This document shows, piece by piece, positions 24,387-30,782 of a stretch of DNA of 30,782 nucleotides. Both the position numbers and the translations under genes were made by a program. How positions within the stretch are numbered: position 1 is the first letter of the stretch; every line of letters begins with the position of its first letter. The notes beneath the pieces were generated by a model. The model did no database searches. It saw only the letters and a list, made by a program, of their open reading frames with translations, and was not told the origin of the DNA. The stretch covers positions 1 through 30,782 of the forward strand of contig CAYMAZ010000038.1 of the NCBI GenBank assembly GCA_964388575.1, written 5' to 3'. This stretch comes from CAYMAZ01 sp964388575 (GTDB lineage Bacteria; Bacteroidota; Bacteroidia; Bacteroidales; DTU049).

Positions 24387-25622
24387 ATGAGCAGGTTTTT
24401 GTTTTATTTGTTATTGTTGCTCATTGCCTCCATGCACGCAACGGGTCAGGAAAAAGGATTACGTTCTCAATCCGTCAATCTATTTATTGATTGCGATAGC
24501 TGTGACCTCGATCACCTCCGCAGAGAGATCAACTGGGTGAACTATGTCCGGGAACCAAAAGAGTCAGATATACATGTGATCATCACCTCACAAAGTACTG
24601 GTTCGGGAGGGTCAAAAGTCAGTATGTTCCTGATCGGCCAGAAAAAGTTCAAAGATCAGAATGACACTGTCACTTATGTTAATTTGCCCGATGACACTGA
24701 TGAAATAACAAGAAACCGCATGGTCAGCCAATTAAAAATCGGGCTGGTTCCATACATCAAAGACACTCCTCTTGCCGCATTATTAACCATTGATATGACG
24801 CTCCCCGAAATAGATGAAGAAATGACAGACAAATGGAACAGCTGGGTCTTTACTTTGAGTACAAGCGGATATGCAGGCGGAAGCAAGAGCTATAACGATT
24901 TCAACATCTGTTCATCCGTTTCTGCCAGAAGGGTAACTGAAAAATCAAAAACAGAAACAACGCTCAACCAATCCTATTCTGAATCAAATTATGAGTATGA
25001 TGACTATCAGTACAAAGCACTAAATCGGTCATATTCGCTATCTCAGCAGAATGTATTTACAATAAACGAACACTGGTCAGCCGGCTGCTGGTCGGGAGGC
25101 TTAACATCCACATTTTCCAATATGAAGTTCCATTGGTATGTCAATCCAGCCATAGAGTTTAGCATTTTTCCCTACAAAGAATCAACCAGAAAGCAAATCC
25201 GGATCAACTACAATGCCGGTCCAAACGGTCATTTCTATTCTGATACAACAATATTCAATAAAACCTCAGACCTGGTATGGGATCAGAACCTGGCTCTGGC
25301 TGCAGAATTTGTTCAGAAATGGGGAAAAATTTGGCTCAATACTTCATATTCAAATTTTCTGCATGATTTTTCCATGAACAGAATCTCAATCAACACAAGC
25401 TTGAGCCTACGAATTGCAAAAGGTCTTGAATTCTACGTTTATGCTAACTATTCAATCATTCATAATCAGATTAGTCTGCCCAAAGGGGATGTTACTCAGG
25501 AAGAATTGTTACTGCAGCAACGGGAACTGAAAACGGATTACTCATTCTGGGCAAATATTGGACTTACCTACACTTTCGGAGACATGTACAACAATGTTGT
25601 CAATCCAAGATTTGGAAATTGA
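24387..25622 (+). CDS. Predicted outer-membrane beta-barrel protein of unknown function
   Basis: This 411-residue protein has a clear signal peptide (FLFYLLLLLIASMHATGQ, cut near residue 21). An N-terminal periplasmic-type region follows (VNLFIDCDSCDLDHLRREI, then ESDIHVIITSQSTGSGGS; about 25-145). The C-terminal half is made of alternating aromatic/polar strands such as KWGKIWLNTSYSNF and YSFWANIGLTYTFGD, as expected of an outer-membrane barrel. It resembles an unnamed protein type common in Bacteroidota with the same IDCD..CD and STGSGG segments, recalled rather than searched. Function is unknown. It is transcribed away from mfd; the next gene is 123 bases downstream. Confidence 0.75.
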   Translation: MSRFLFYLLLLLIASMHATGQEKGLRSQSVNLFIDCDSCDLDHLRREINWVNYVREPKESDIHVIITSQSTGSGGSKVSMFLIGQKKFKDQNDTVTYVNLPDDTDEITRNRMVSQLKIGLVPYIKDTPLAALLTIDMTLPEIDEEMTDKWNSWVFTLSTSGYAGGSKSYNDFNICSSVSARRVTEKSKTETTLNQSYSESNYEYDDYQYKALNRSYSLSQQNVFTINEHWSAGCWSGGLTSTFSNMKFHWYVNPAIEFSIFPYKESTRKQIRINYNAGPNGHFYSDTTIFNKTSDLVWDQNLALAAEFVQKWGKIWLNTSYSNFLHDFSMNRISINTSLSLRIAKGLEFYVYANYSIIHNQISLPKGDVTQEELLLQQRELKTDYSFWANIGLTYTFGDMYNNVVNPRFGN

Positions 25623-25665
25623 AGTCAATATTTTGGATCAATCAGCTCACAATAATAGGGACTGA

Positions 25666-25692
25666 TTCGGGTTGAAAGGCATTCAACCTGAA
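25666..25692 (+). terminator. Hairpin between the barrel gene and the phosphomannomutase gene
   Basis: TTCGGGTTGAA and TTCAACCTGAA form an 11-base stem with one mismatch around the loop AGGCA. A T-rich run (CCCTTTTTTG) comes about 20 bases later, so it may be a weak terminator or a leader hairpin. Confidence 0.35.
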
Positions 25693-25723
25693 CCGATCAG
25701 CTATTCATTTGTGCCCTTTTTTG

Positions 25724-25731
25724 TATCTTCG
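25724..25731 (+). promoter_or_regulatory. Possible -7 element of the phosphomannomutase gene
   Basis: TATCTTCG differs from TAnnTTTG by one base and lies 14 bases before the ATG at 25746. Confidence 0.35.
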
Positions 25732-25745
25732 CATAAAAAAATAGT

Positions 25746-27086
25746 ATGGGCGCTTTTCATGCATACGATATCCGTGGGATATACAATAAAGATTTTAACA
25801 GGGATGATGTATACAAAATCGGGTTTTTTCTGCCGGCACTGCTTGGGGCAGGTGCTGTTCTGGTGGGACGGGATGTCCGCGAATCTTCTCCCGAAGTTTT
25901 TGAGTTTCTTTGCAAAGGGATCACCGATGCCGGAGCAGATGTGTATGACGCAGGGCTGACAACCACTCCTATGATCTACTGGGGAACAGCACAGTATGGA
26001 TTCAACGCTTCAGTGATGATCACAGCATCACACAATCCGAAAGAATATAACGGTCTGAAGGTTTCCGGAAAAAATGCCGTGCCGGTTGGATATGATACCG
26101 GACTAAAGGAACTTGAACAGCTTATTCATACAAAAAAACCTGTACAGGCAAATCAAAAGGGGAAAATCGTTCAAAAAGACTTCAAAAATGAATATCTCGG
26201 ATTTCTCAGCAGATATCAAACCGATTTTTCAGGTCTGAACATTGCCATTGATTGCTCAAACGGCATGGCAGGCATTATTGTGAAAGAAGTTCTGGGCGAT
26301 CATCATCATTATATTTTTGAAGAACCTGACGGCACTTTTCCAAACCACGAAGCAAACCCTCTCATTGAAGAAAATCTGGTTGATTTAAAAAAACTTGTCG
26401 CTGAAAAACAAGCTGATTTGGGAATCATATTCGACGGTGACGGCGACCGCGTGATGTTTGTTGATGAAAAAGGCAACTTTATTCCGCCAGATCTGATGAT
26501 TGCATTCATGGGACATTATTTTCTTGAGGAACGCAACGAAAAAGGCTGGGTCATCCAGGACATCCGTTCATCACGATCAATAAAAGAATATCTTGAACCC
26601 ATGGGTGCAAAGGTTTTCACATGGCGTGTTGGCCGTGCTTTTGCAGCCAACAAACTCAGGGAAATTGACGGCGTGTTCGGAGGTGAACTCGCAGGACATT
26701 ACTATTTCAGAGACTTCAACTATTCAGATTCTGCCTTTATGGCTTGCCTCATCGTTCTGAAAATTTTCAGCAAAATGCATCAGAAGGGATTGAAAATGTC
26801 TGATCTGATTAGAAAAATTAAAACATGGGAAAATTCCGGTGAAATCAACTTCAAACTGGAACGAAAAGATGAAGCCATTTCAGCTCTGAAAGAAAAATAT
26901 ATTTCAGAAAATCCCGTTCTTATTCTTGATTTTGACGGATACAGAATTGAATTTGAAGACTGGTGGTTTAATATCAGAAAATCAAATACAGAACCTTACT
27001 TAAGACTTCTGGTTGAAGCCAAATCACAAATATTGCTCAATGAAAAAGTACATGAAATACAATCAATAATCAGCAATTTTCAATAA
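25746..27086 (+). CDS. Phosphomannomutase/phosphoglucomutase (alpha-D-phosphohexomutase family)
   Basis: This 446-residue cytoplasmic enzyme interconverts hexose 6- and 1-phosphates, feeding nucleotide-sugar synthesis for glycans such as those made by the first part of the window. All four family landmarks are present: the phosphoserine loop TASHNP (S95), the magnesium loop DGDGDR (D230, D232, D234), the sugar-recognition loop GGELAGHYYF (312-321) and the phosphate-binding loop RKSNTEPYLR near the C-terminus. Length fits ManB/AlgC-type members. Whether mannose or glucose phosphate is preferred cannot be told. A TPR lipoprotein gene starts five bases after its stop, suggesting co-transcription. 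Confidence 0.95.
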   Translation: MGAFHAYDIRGIYNKDFNRDDVYKIGFFLPALLGAGAVLVGRDVRESSPEVFEFLCKGITDAGADVYDAGLTTTPMIYWGTAQYGFNASVMITASHNPKEYNGLKVSGKNAVPVGYDTGLKELEQLIHTKKPVQANQKGKIVQKDFKNEYLGFLSRYQTDFSGLNIAIDCSNGMAGIIVKEVLGDHHHYIFEEPDGTFPNHEANPLIEENLVDLKKLVAEKQADLGIIFDGDGDRVMFVDEKGNFIPPDLMIAFMGHYFLEERNEKGWVIQDIRSSRSIKEYLEPMGAKVFTWRVGRAFAANKLREIDGVFGGELAGHYYFRDFNYSDSAFMACLIVLKIFSKMHQKGLKMSDLIRKIKTWENSGEINFKLERKDEAISALKEKYISENPVLILDFDGYRIEFEDWWFNIRKSNTEPYLRLLVEAKSQILLNEKVHEIQSIISNFQ

Positions 27087-27091
27087 AAAAT

Positions 27092-27517
27092 ATGAATATG
27101 ATGAACGTGAGATTTGTGAAAATGATGTTTTATTCTATGATGTTCGTTTTAGCAGCCTGTGGCGGGAGTAAAATGGAAAAAACACACAAACTGCTGATGT
27201 CTGCAAGAGAAAAAATTTATCTTCACGATCTGAACGGTGCATGGGAAGATCTTGAAAAATGTCAAAAAGTGGATAAAAATCATCAGGAGGTCTATTTTCT
27301 CAAGGGAAATATACTCATGACATGGAGCAGATATGAAGAAGCAATGGAAATGTACAACAAGGCCATCGAGCTGGATGAGAATTATATGGAAGCCTATGTC
27401 AACCGTGGAAGATTGTGGTTTTATCTGGGCGACAGTGACAAACAATGCGAAGACTATCTGAAAGCTGAAAGCCTTGGTGCCACGAATTTATACGAAGAGA
27501 CTAAATTTTGCAGGTAA
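27092..27517 (+). CDS. Small TPR-repeat lipoprotein
   Basis: This 141-residue protein has a lipoprotein signal with lipobox LAAC (C23) followed by GGSK. About three TPR-like helix pairs follow: residues 30-62, 66-98 (VYFLKGNILMTWSRYEEAME) and 99-131 (AYVNRGRLWFYLGD). TPRs mediate protein contacts; the partner is unknown. ATGs at residues 1, 3 and 4 are all possible starts. It follows the phosphohexomutase gene by five bases and ends 26 bases before the convergent ychF stop. Confidence 0.85.
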   Translation: MNMMNVRFVKMMFYSMMFVLAACGGSKMEKTHKLLMSAREKIYLHDLNGAWEDLEKCQKVDKNHQEVYFLKGNILMTWSRYEEAMEMYNKAIELDENYMEAYVNRGRLWFYLGDSDKQCEDYLKAESLGATNLYEETKFCR

Positions 27518-27543
27518 GAAATTTTGAATGGTATTCATCAATA

Positions 27544-28641
27544 TCAGACGTTAAACCGTACATGTAAAATATCTCCATCCCGAACCACATAGCTCTTCCC
27601 TTCAAGTTTCATTTTTCCTTTCTCCTTGCATGCATGCTCTGACTTCAGCTCAGCCATATCATCATAAGAGATCACCTCTGCTCTGATAAAACCACGTTCC
27701 AGATCACTATGAATTGCTCCGGCTGCCTGCTGTGCATTCATTCCTTTGCGTATGGTCCAGGCTCTGTTCTCTTTGCCTCCCACAGTGAAAAAAGAAATCA
27801 GATTCAACTGCTGATAAGCAGCACGGGCAAGCCGGTTCACACCGGGTTCATCAAGACCCAGATCCTGCAAAAACATCTGTCGTTCTTCCGGATCTTCAAA
27901 TGATGCAATATCTGCCTCAATTGCTCCGGCGATAACCAAAACTGATGTGTTTTCATTTTTTACAGATTCTTTAAACTGCTGAACATAGTTGTTTTCGTAC
28001 TGTATGGATTTATCATCCACATTGCAGACATAAATAACCGGCTTGGCAGTCAGTAAAAACAATTCGTTGATTGTTGCCTGATCATCCTCATTCAACTCAA
28101 GATCCCTGATATTACGGAAATCTTCAAGGGTGTTTTTCATTCTGACAAGCGATTCATATTGCGACTTTGCAGTTTTGTCACCAACCTTCACAGCTTTTTC
28201 TACTTTAATGAGTTTCTTTTCAATTTGCTCAAGGTCTTTCACCTGAAGTTCAAGATCAATTATTTCCTTGTCTCTGACAGGATTCACCGAACCTTCAATA
28301 TGAGGAAGGTTATCATCATCAAAACATCTGACAACATGAATCAAAGCATCAGCAAGCCTCACGTCTCCAAGAAAAGAATTGCCGATACCGCCTCCCTGAC
28401 TGGACCCTTTCACAAGACCGGGAATGTCGATCAGATCAATTGTTGCGTAAATCATCTTTTCGGCTTTGATCAGCGTATGCAGCAATTCAAGCCTGGGATC
28501 AGGAACCTGGGCAACACCGAAATTGGATTTCTGGTTGCTGAAGGCGAAACTGCTGATCTCACCTTTAAAATTGCTCATACAGTTAAACAGGGTTGTTTTC
28601 CCTGAATTTGTCATTCCGATTATTCCGCATTTCAATCCCAT
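27544..28641 (-). CDS. ychF: YchF/OLA1-family GTPase/ATPase with altered P-loop
   Basis: This 365-residue protein is of the Obg-like YchF family, which binds nucleotides and associates with ribosomes. It has the G1 loop GMTNSGKTTLFN (residues 9-20), switch II DIPGLVKGSSQGGGIGNSFL, and an ALIHVVRCFDDDNLPHIEGS block. A coiled-coil insertion follows, then a C-terminal TGS-like domain (RKGMNAQQAAGAIHSDLERGFIRAEVI to LHVRFNV). Typical YchF has NVGKS in G1 and NFPFCTIEPN after it; here these are NSGKT and SFAFSNQKSN, so this may be a divergent branch or paralogue. ATG 28641 gives the usual family start; the longer frame to 28737 is not conserved-looking and overlaps the porin gene. It lies 10 bases after that gene and is probably in one operon with it. 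Confidence 0.9.
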   Translation of the reverse strand: MGLKCGIIGMTNSGKTTLFNCMSNFKGEISSFAFSNQKSNFGVAQVPDPRLELLHTLIKAEKMIYATIDLIDIPGLVKGSSQGGGIGNSFLGDVRLADALIHVVRCFDDDNLPHIEGSVNPVRDKEIIDLELQVKDLEQIEKKLIKVEKAVKVGDKTAKSQYESLVRMKNTLEDFRNIRDLELNEDDQATINELFLLTAKPVIYVCNVDDKSIQYENNYVQQFKESVKNENTSVLVIAGAIEADIASFEDPEERQMFLQDLGLDEPGVNRLARAAYQQLNLISFFTVGGKENRAWTIRKGMNAQQAAGAIHSDLERGFIRAEVISYDDMAELKSEHACKEKGKMKLEGKSYVVRDGDILHVRFNV

Positions 28642-28651
28642 AATAATACAT

Positions 28652-30502
28652 TTAATTAAAAAAAGACCATGATAATCCCCATCTGAAAAATCTGTCATAA
28701 CGCGGATAAGCAGGCATGGCATAATAATCCATGTCAAACAGTCCAGCTGTCACATTTTCCATCATCACAAATATTCTTGCACGTTTCAGATGTATTCCGA
28801 CAAATACTCCCGGATATACATAGTTGCCGATTTCTTTCCTGTCCTGCAGATGAAACAAACCCGTTGAGGGTGACCATGTGTCCGAATAAAATTTCGTAAA
28901 ATACAATCCTTCAATACCAACAAAAGCTTTAAGCGTATTCTTAAACATAGGAAACTCAATTCCGGCCTTCATCAAGGCATAAAAAGCAGGTAATCTGACT
29001 GTTGCATCTTCAGGCAACGCATTGATACCAAATTGGGACTCAATATAAAACCTTCCGGGTGTCAACACGGATTTCAGATGTGCATGAAACATTCCTGTGG
29101 AATTGGAGTCCTGTTCTGGAAATGCAAATTCATTGAGATATACATGATCGGAAAGGAGTTTATAGCTCAGATTCAGCTCTGCAACCAGTGTCTTTAAAAT
29201 TACAGCAATTGACTGTTGCTTCTGTGGTAAAAACTGATTTGACCAGATATAATGGTTGGAGGTATTTCTCTGATACAAAAACAATGGATCCATTGCAGAA
29301 GAACTCAACTGAACTCCGGTGGTTCTAATGAATTTGCTGTTAAATTTTCTGGACAATTCAGCAATTGCATGATAATTTGAGTGATTGTATTTTCCATTGT
29401 AATAATTCAGTCTGACATTAAAATTCACCGAAGACGACAACATCATCTGTATGCCACCCCTGACCATGCTTCTGGTAAATGTTTCCTTGTCTCCCCTTTG
29501 TTTGAAATTGGAATGTTGTAACTGGTAACCTAACCACCATTGAAAATCCGGTTTAATCGAATCCAGGGGAGAAAAATTGGAAAGAGACAATTCGTTTGTG
29601 AGCTGAAAAACATAGGTGCTGTCATAGGTTTCCAAAGAATCAAGCCAGACATTGGGATATGGACTGTTCAGCGGATCGGTGTCAGAAAAGACATTTTTCA
29701 TTGTTTTTAAACTGCTTGTGTGTCCGATAACAAAAGGCAACTGAGCTTCGGATTTTGTGATTTTGTAAAATTCTTTCACATAAACCTTAACATCCCTGTA
29801 TGTTCTTTCCGCTGTTAAAAAATTCACCAATGCAAATTGCCTGTCATAAAGTGTTGAATCCTCAAACTGCTCTGCCATTGCAATGCCCCCGTTTTCTTTC
29901 TGCTGAATTTTATTTTGTGTCACACCTCCGGTTACTGCATACCTGTTATTTTTATGTTTGTAAATCAAATAGCCATAAAAATGAGACTGATTTGTCCGTT
30001 GACTGGTGTAAAGGCCTGGAGCACTGATCAGATTGTAATTCAGGGTAAAGGATAATTCAGGGCGAATGCGTTGTGAGTGAAACAAATAAAAATGTTGTTC
30101 CTTTTTTTGCCCGGAGGAATAAAAAACATTTGAAGACGGATTTTGAGCAATAACCGGAAAAACACGTTCCATATCAGTAAGAAGATGCTGATGGAACGGC
30201 AGAGGGTTAAAGTAATCATCAGAAATGATGTAACTCTGCTCAAAGGATTTTGCAAATGACCCTGCATTTCCGTTAAAGATAGACAATGGATTGACAGAAG
30301 AATACCGGTAGAAGAAAAAAGGAAGGTTATAATCCAAAGGATGAAAATCTGTGGAGTCGGAAAGATGAATAAAATCAAAAGAGACATATTTCAGATCAGC
30401 AGTATCGACAGGGTGAATATGTGTTGAATCCTGTTGTGCAATCAGAGTGTTGTAAAACAGGGACAAACAGAAGGCAGCTAAAAATCGGAGATAACTAATC
30501 AT
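28652..30502 (-). CDS. Putative porin of Bacteroidota type
   Basis: This 616-residue protein has a signal peptide (MISYLRFLAAFCLSLFYNTLIAQ) and a short Ser/Thr/Asp-rich N-terminal stretch. A long barrel-like domain follows, with many alternating aromatic strands and the segments RPELSFTLNYNLISAPGLYTSQ, HFYGYLIYKHKNNRYAVTGG and YPGVFVGIHLKRARIFVMMEN, typical of the Porin_10 family. It ends in aromatic residues (WGLSWSFFN), as outer-membrane proteins often do. It probably forms a channel in the outer membrane; substrate is unknown. A TATATTTG element lies just before the ATG. It is the first gene of a likely two-gene operon with ychF and lies downstream of the rRNA operon on the same strand. 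Confidence 0.85.
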   Translation of the reverse strand: MISYLRFLAAFCLSLFYNTLIAQQDSTHIHPVDTADLKYVSFDFIHLSDSTDFHPLDYNLPFFFYRYSSVNPLSIFNGNAGSFAKSFEQSYIISDDYFNPLPFHQHLLTDMERVFPVIAQNPSSNVFYSSGQKKEQHFYLFHSQRIRPELSFTLNYNLISAPGLYTSQRTNQSHFYGYLIYKHKNNRYAVTGGVTQNKIQQKENGGIAMAEQFEDSTLYDRQFALVNFLTAERTYRDVKVYVKEFYKITKSEAQLPFVIGHTSSLKTMKNVFSDTDPLNSPYPNVWLDSLETYDSTYVFQLTNELSLSNFSPLDSIKPDFQWWLGYQLQHSNFKQRGDKETFTRSMVRGGIQMMLSSSVNFNVRLNYYNGKYNHSNYHAIAELSRKFNSKFIRTTGVQLSSSAMDPLFLYQRNTSNHYIWSNQFLPQKQQSIAVILKTLVAELNLSYKLLSDHVYLNEFAFPEQDSNSTGMFHAHLKSVLTPGRFYIESQFGINALPEDATVRLPAFYALMKAGIEFPMFKNTLKAFVGIEGLYFTKFYSDTWSPSTGLFHLQDRKEIGNYVYPGVFVGIHLKRARIFVMMENVTAGLFDMDYYAMPAYPRYDRFFRWGLSWSFFN

Positions 30503-30510
30503 AAGAAGTG

Positions 30511-30518
30511 CAAATATA
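30511..30518 (-). promoter_or_regulatory. Possible -7 element of the porin gene
   Basis: The minus strand reads TATATTTG, a full match to TAnnTTTG, eight bases before the ATG, implying a very short 5' leader. Confidence 0.45.
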
Positions 30519-30540
30519 CGACGAAGCGGCGATTTAGCAT

Positions 30541-30573
30541 AAAAAAAATCCTGACTTTTGAGGGTCAGGATTT
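30541..30573 (-). terminator. Rho-independent terminator of the rRNA operon
   Basis: On the minus strand, AAATCCTGAC, loop CCTCAAAA, GTCAGGATTT, then more T. It lies about a dozen bases after the 5S gene. Confidence 0.85.
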
Positions 30574-30584
30574 AAAAAAGATTT

Positions 30585-30688
30585 TGGCGACGACATACTC
30601 TCCCGCGTAAGCAGTACCATCTGCGCGAGTGGGCTTAACGACTCTGTTCGGAATGGGAAGAGGTGAACACCACTGCTATAATCGCCAT
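30585..30688 (-). rRNA. rrf: 5S ribosomal RNA
   Basis: The minus strand begins ATGGCGATTATAGCAGTGG and contains the conserved core CCCATTCCGAACAGAG, GTTAAGCCCACTCGCGC and GATGGTACTG. It closes with GTCGTCGCCA, which pairs with the start. Ends are placed by the terminal helix and may be off by a few bases. Confidence 0.93.
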
Positions 30689-30753
30689 AAAAACCTAGAA
30701 TACGGTTTTGACAATGACAGGAAAGAAGTAAGAGACAATGTTATATTGATTTA

Positions 30754-30782
30754 GAAAGCTAACGGGTAATTAGTACTGCTCG
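30754..30782 (-). rRNA. 23S ribosomal RNA, extreme 3' end (partial)
   Basis: The minus strand reads CGAGCAGTACTAATTACCCG then TTAGCTTTC, matching the 3' terminal helix of Bacteroidota 23S rRNA. The body of the gene is outside the window. About 65 bases of AT-rich spacer separate it from 5S. Confidence 0.75.

Noticed and set aside
28642..28737. N-terminal extension of the YchF-like protein
   Set aside because: It overlaps the porin gene end and lies before the conserved MGLKCGIIG start.
1..30782. tRNA genes
   Set aside because: No cloverleaf with a TTC-type T-loop was recognised on either strand by eye; the 23S-5S spacer is too short for one.

Overview
The window is a scaffold piece from a Bacteroidota (Bacteroidetes) genome. 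The evidence is a type IX secretion C-terminal sorting domain on a giant repeat protein, a TonB-dependent receptor paired with a surface lipoprotein, a Bacteroidota-type putative porin, AT-rich leaders with TAnnTTTG -7 elements just upstream of several starts, and many short palindromic intergenic repeats. Three N runs (10, 100 and 10 bases) show it is a draft or metagenome assembly, and the sequence around them argues that none of the N lengths is real.

Region 1 (1-9524, all minus strand) is a cell-surface polysaccharide locus of the ABC-transporter-dependent type. In transcription order it holds a Wzm-like permease, a 1.65 kb repeat-rich interval carrying a small GIY-YIG nuclease gene, a Wzt-like ATPase with a C-terminal extension, a class I methyltransferase, two family-2 glycosyltransferases, a DegT-type PLP sugar aminotransferase, an ATP-grasp enzyme and a third glycosyltransferase cut by the window edge. 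Most genes from wzt onward are tightly packed, several with overlapping stop and start codons. Base composition changes sharply inside wzt (about 6300-6350) and again at the start of the aminotransferase gene (about 3044), so an AT-rich cassette holds the Wzt C-terminal part, the methyltransferase and two glycosyltransferases.

Region 2 (9525-15233) has a repeat-rich spacer and then a 1718-residue secreted protein. It has a signal peptide, two copies of a long LamG-like plus Ig/PKD-like module, further PKD-like repeats and a T9SS sorting tail.

Region 3 (15234-19610) is a TonB-dependent receptor and a DUF5689-like lipoprotein with a jellyroll C-terminus, ending in a clear terminator. Region 4 (19611-20700) is a repeat island with a GxxExxY-family (PD-(D/E)XK-like) gene between inverted terminal repeats, next to a decayed second copy.

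Region 5 (20802-30502) is mostly conserved: mfd (interrupted by a gap), a predicted surface beta-barrel protein, a phosphomannomutase/phosphoglucomutase, a TPR lipoprotein, a ychF-like GTPase and a putative porin. Region 6 (30545-30782) is the 3' end of an rRNA operon on the minus strand: 23S terminus, spacer, 5S rRNA and terminator.

The most notable structure is that two unrelated nuclease-fold genes (GIY-YIG at 8028-8336 and GxxExxY at 20213-20638) each sit between the two inverted arms of their own repeat family. This looks like small, possibly self-spreading nuclease/palindrome units.
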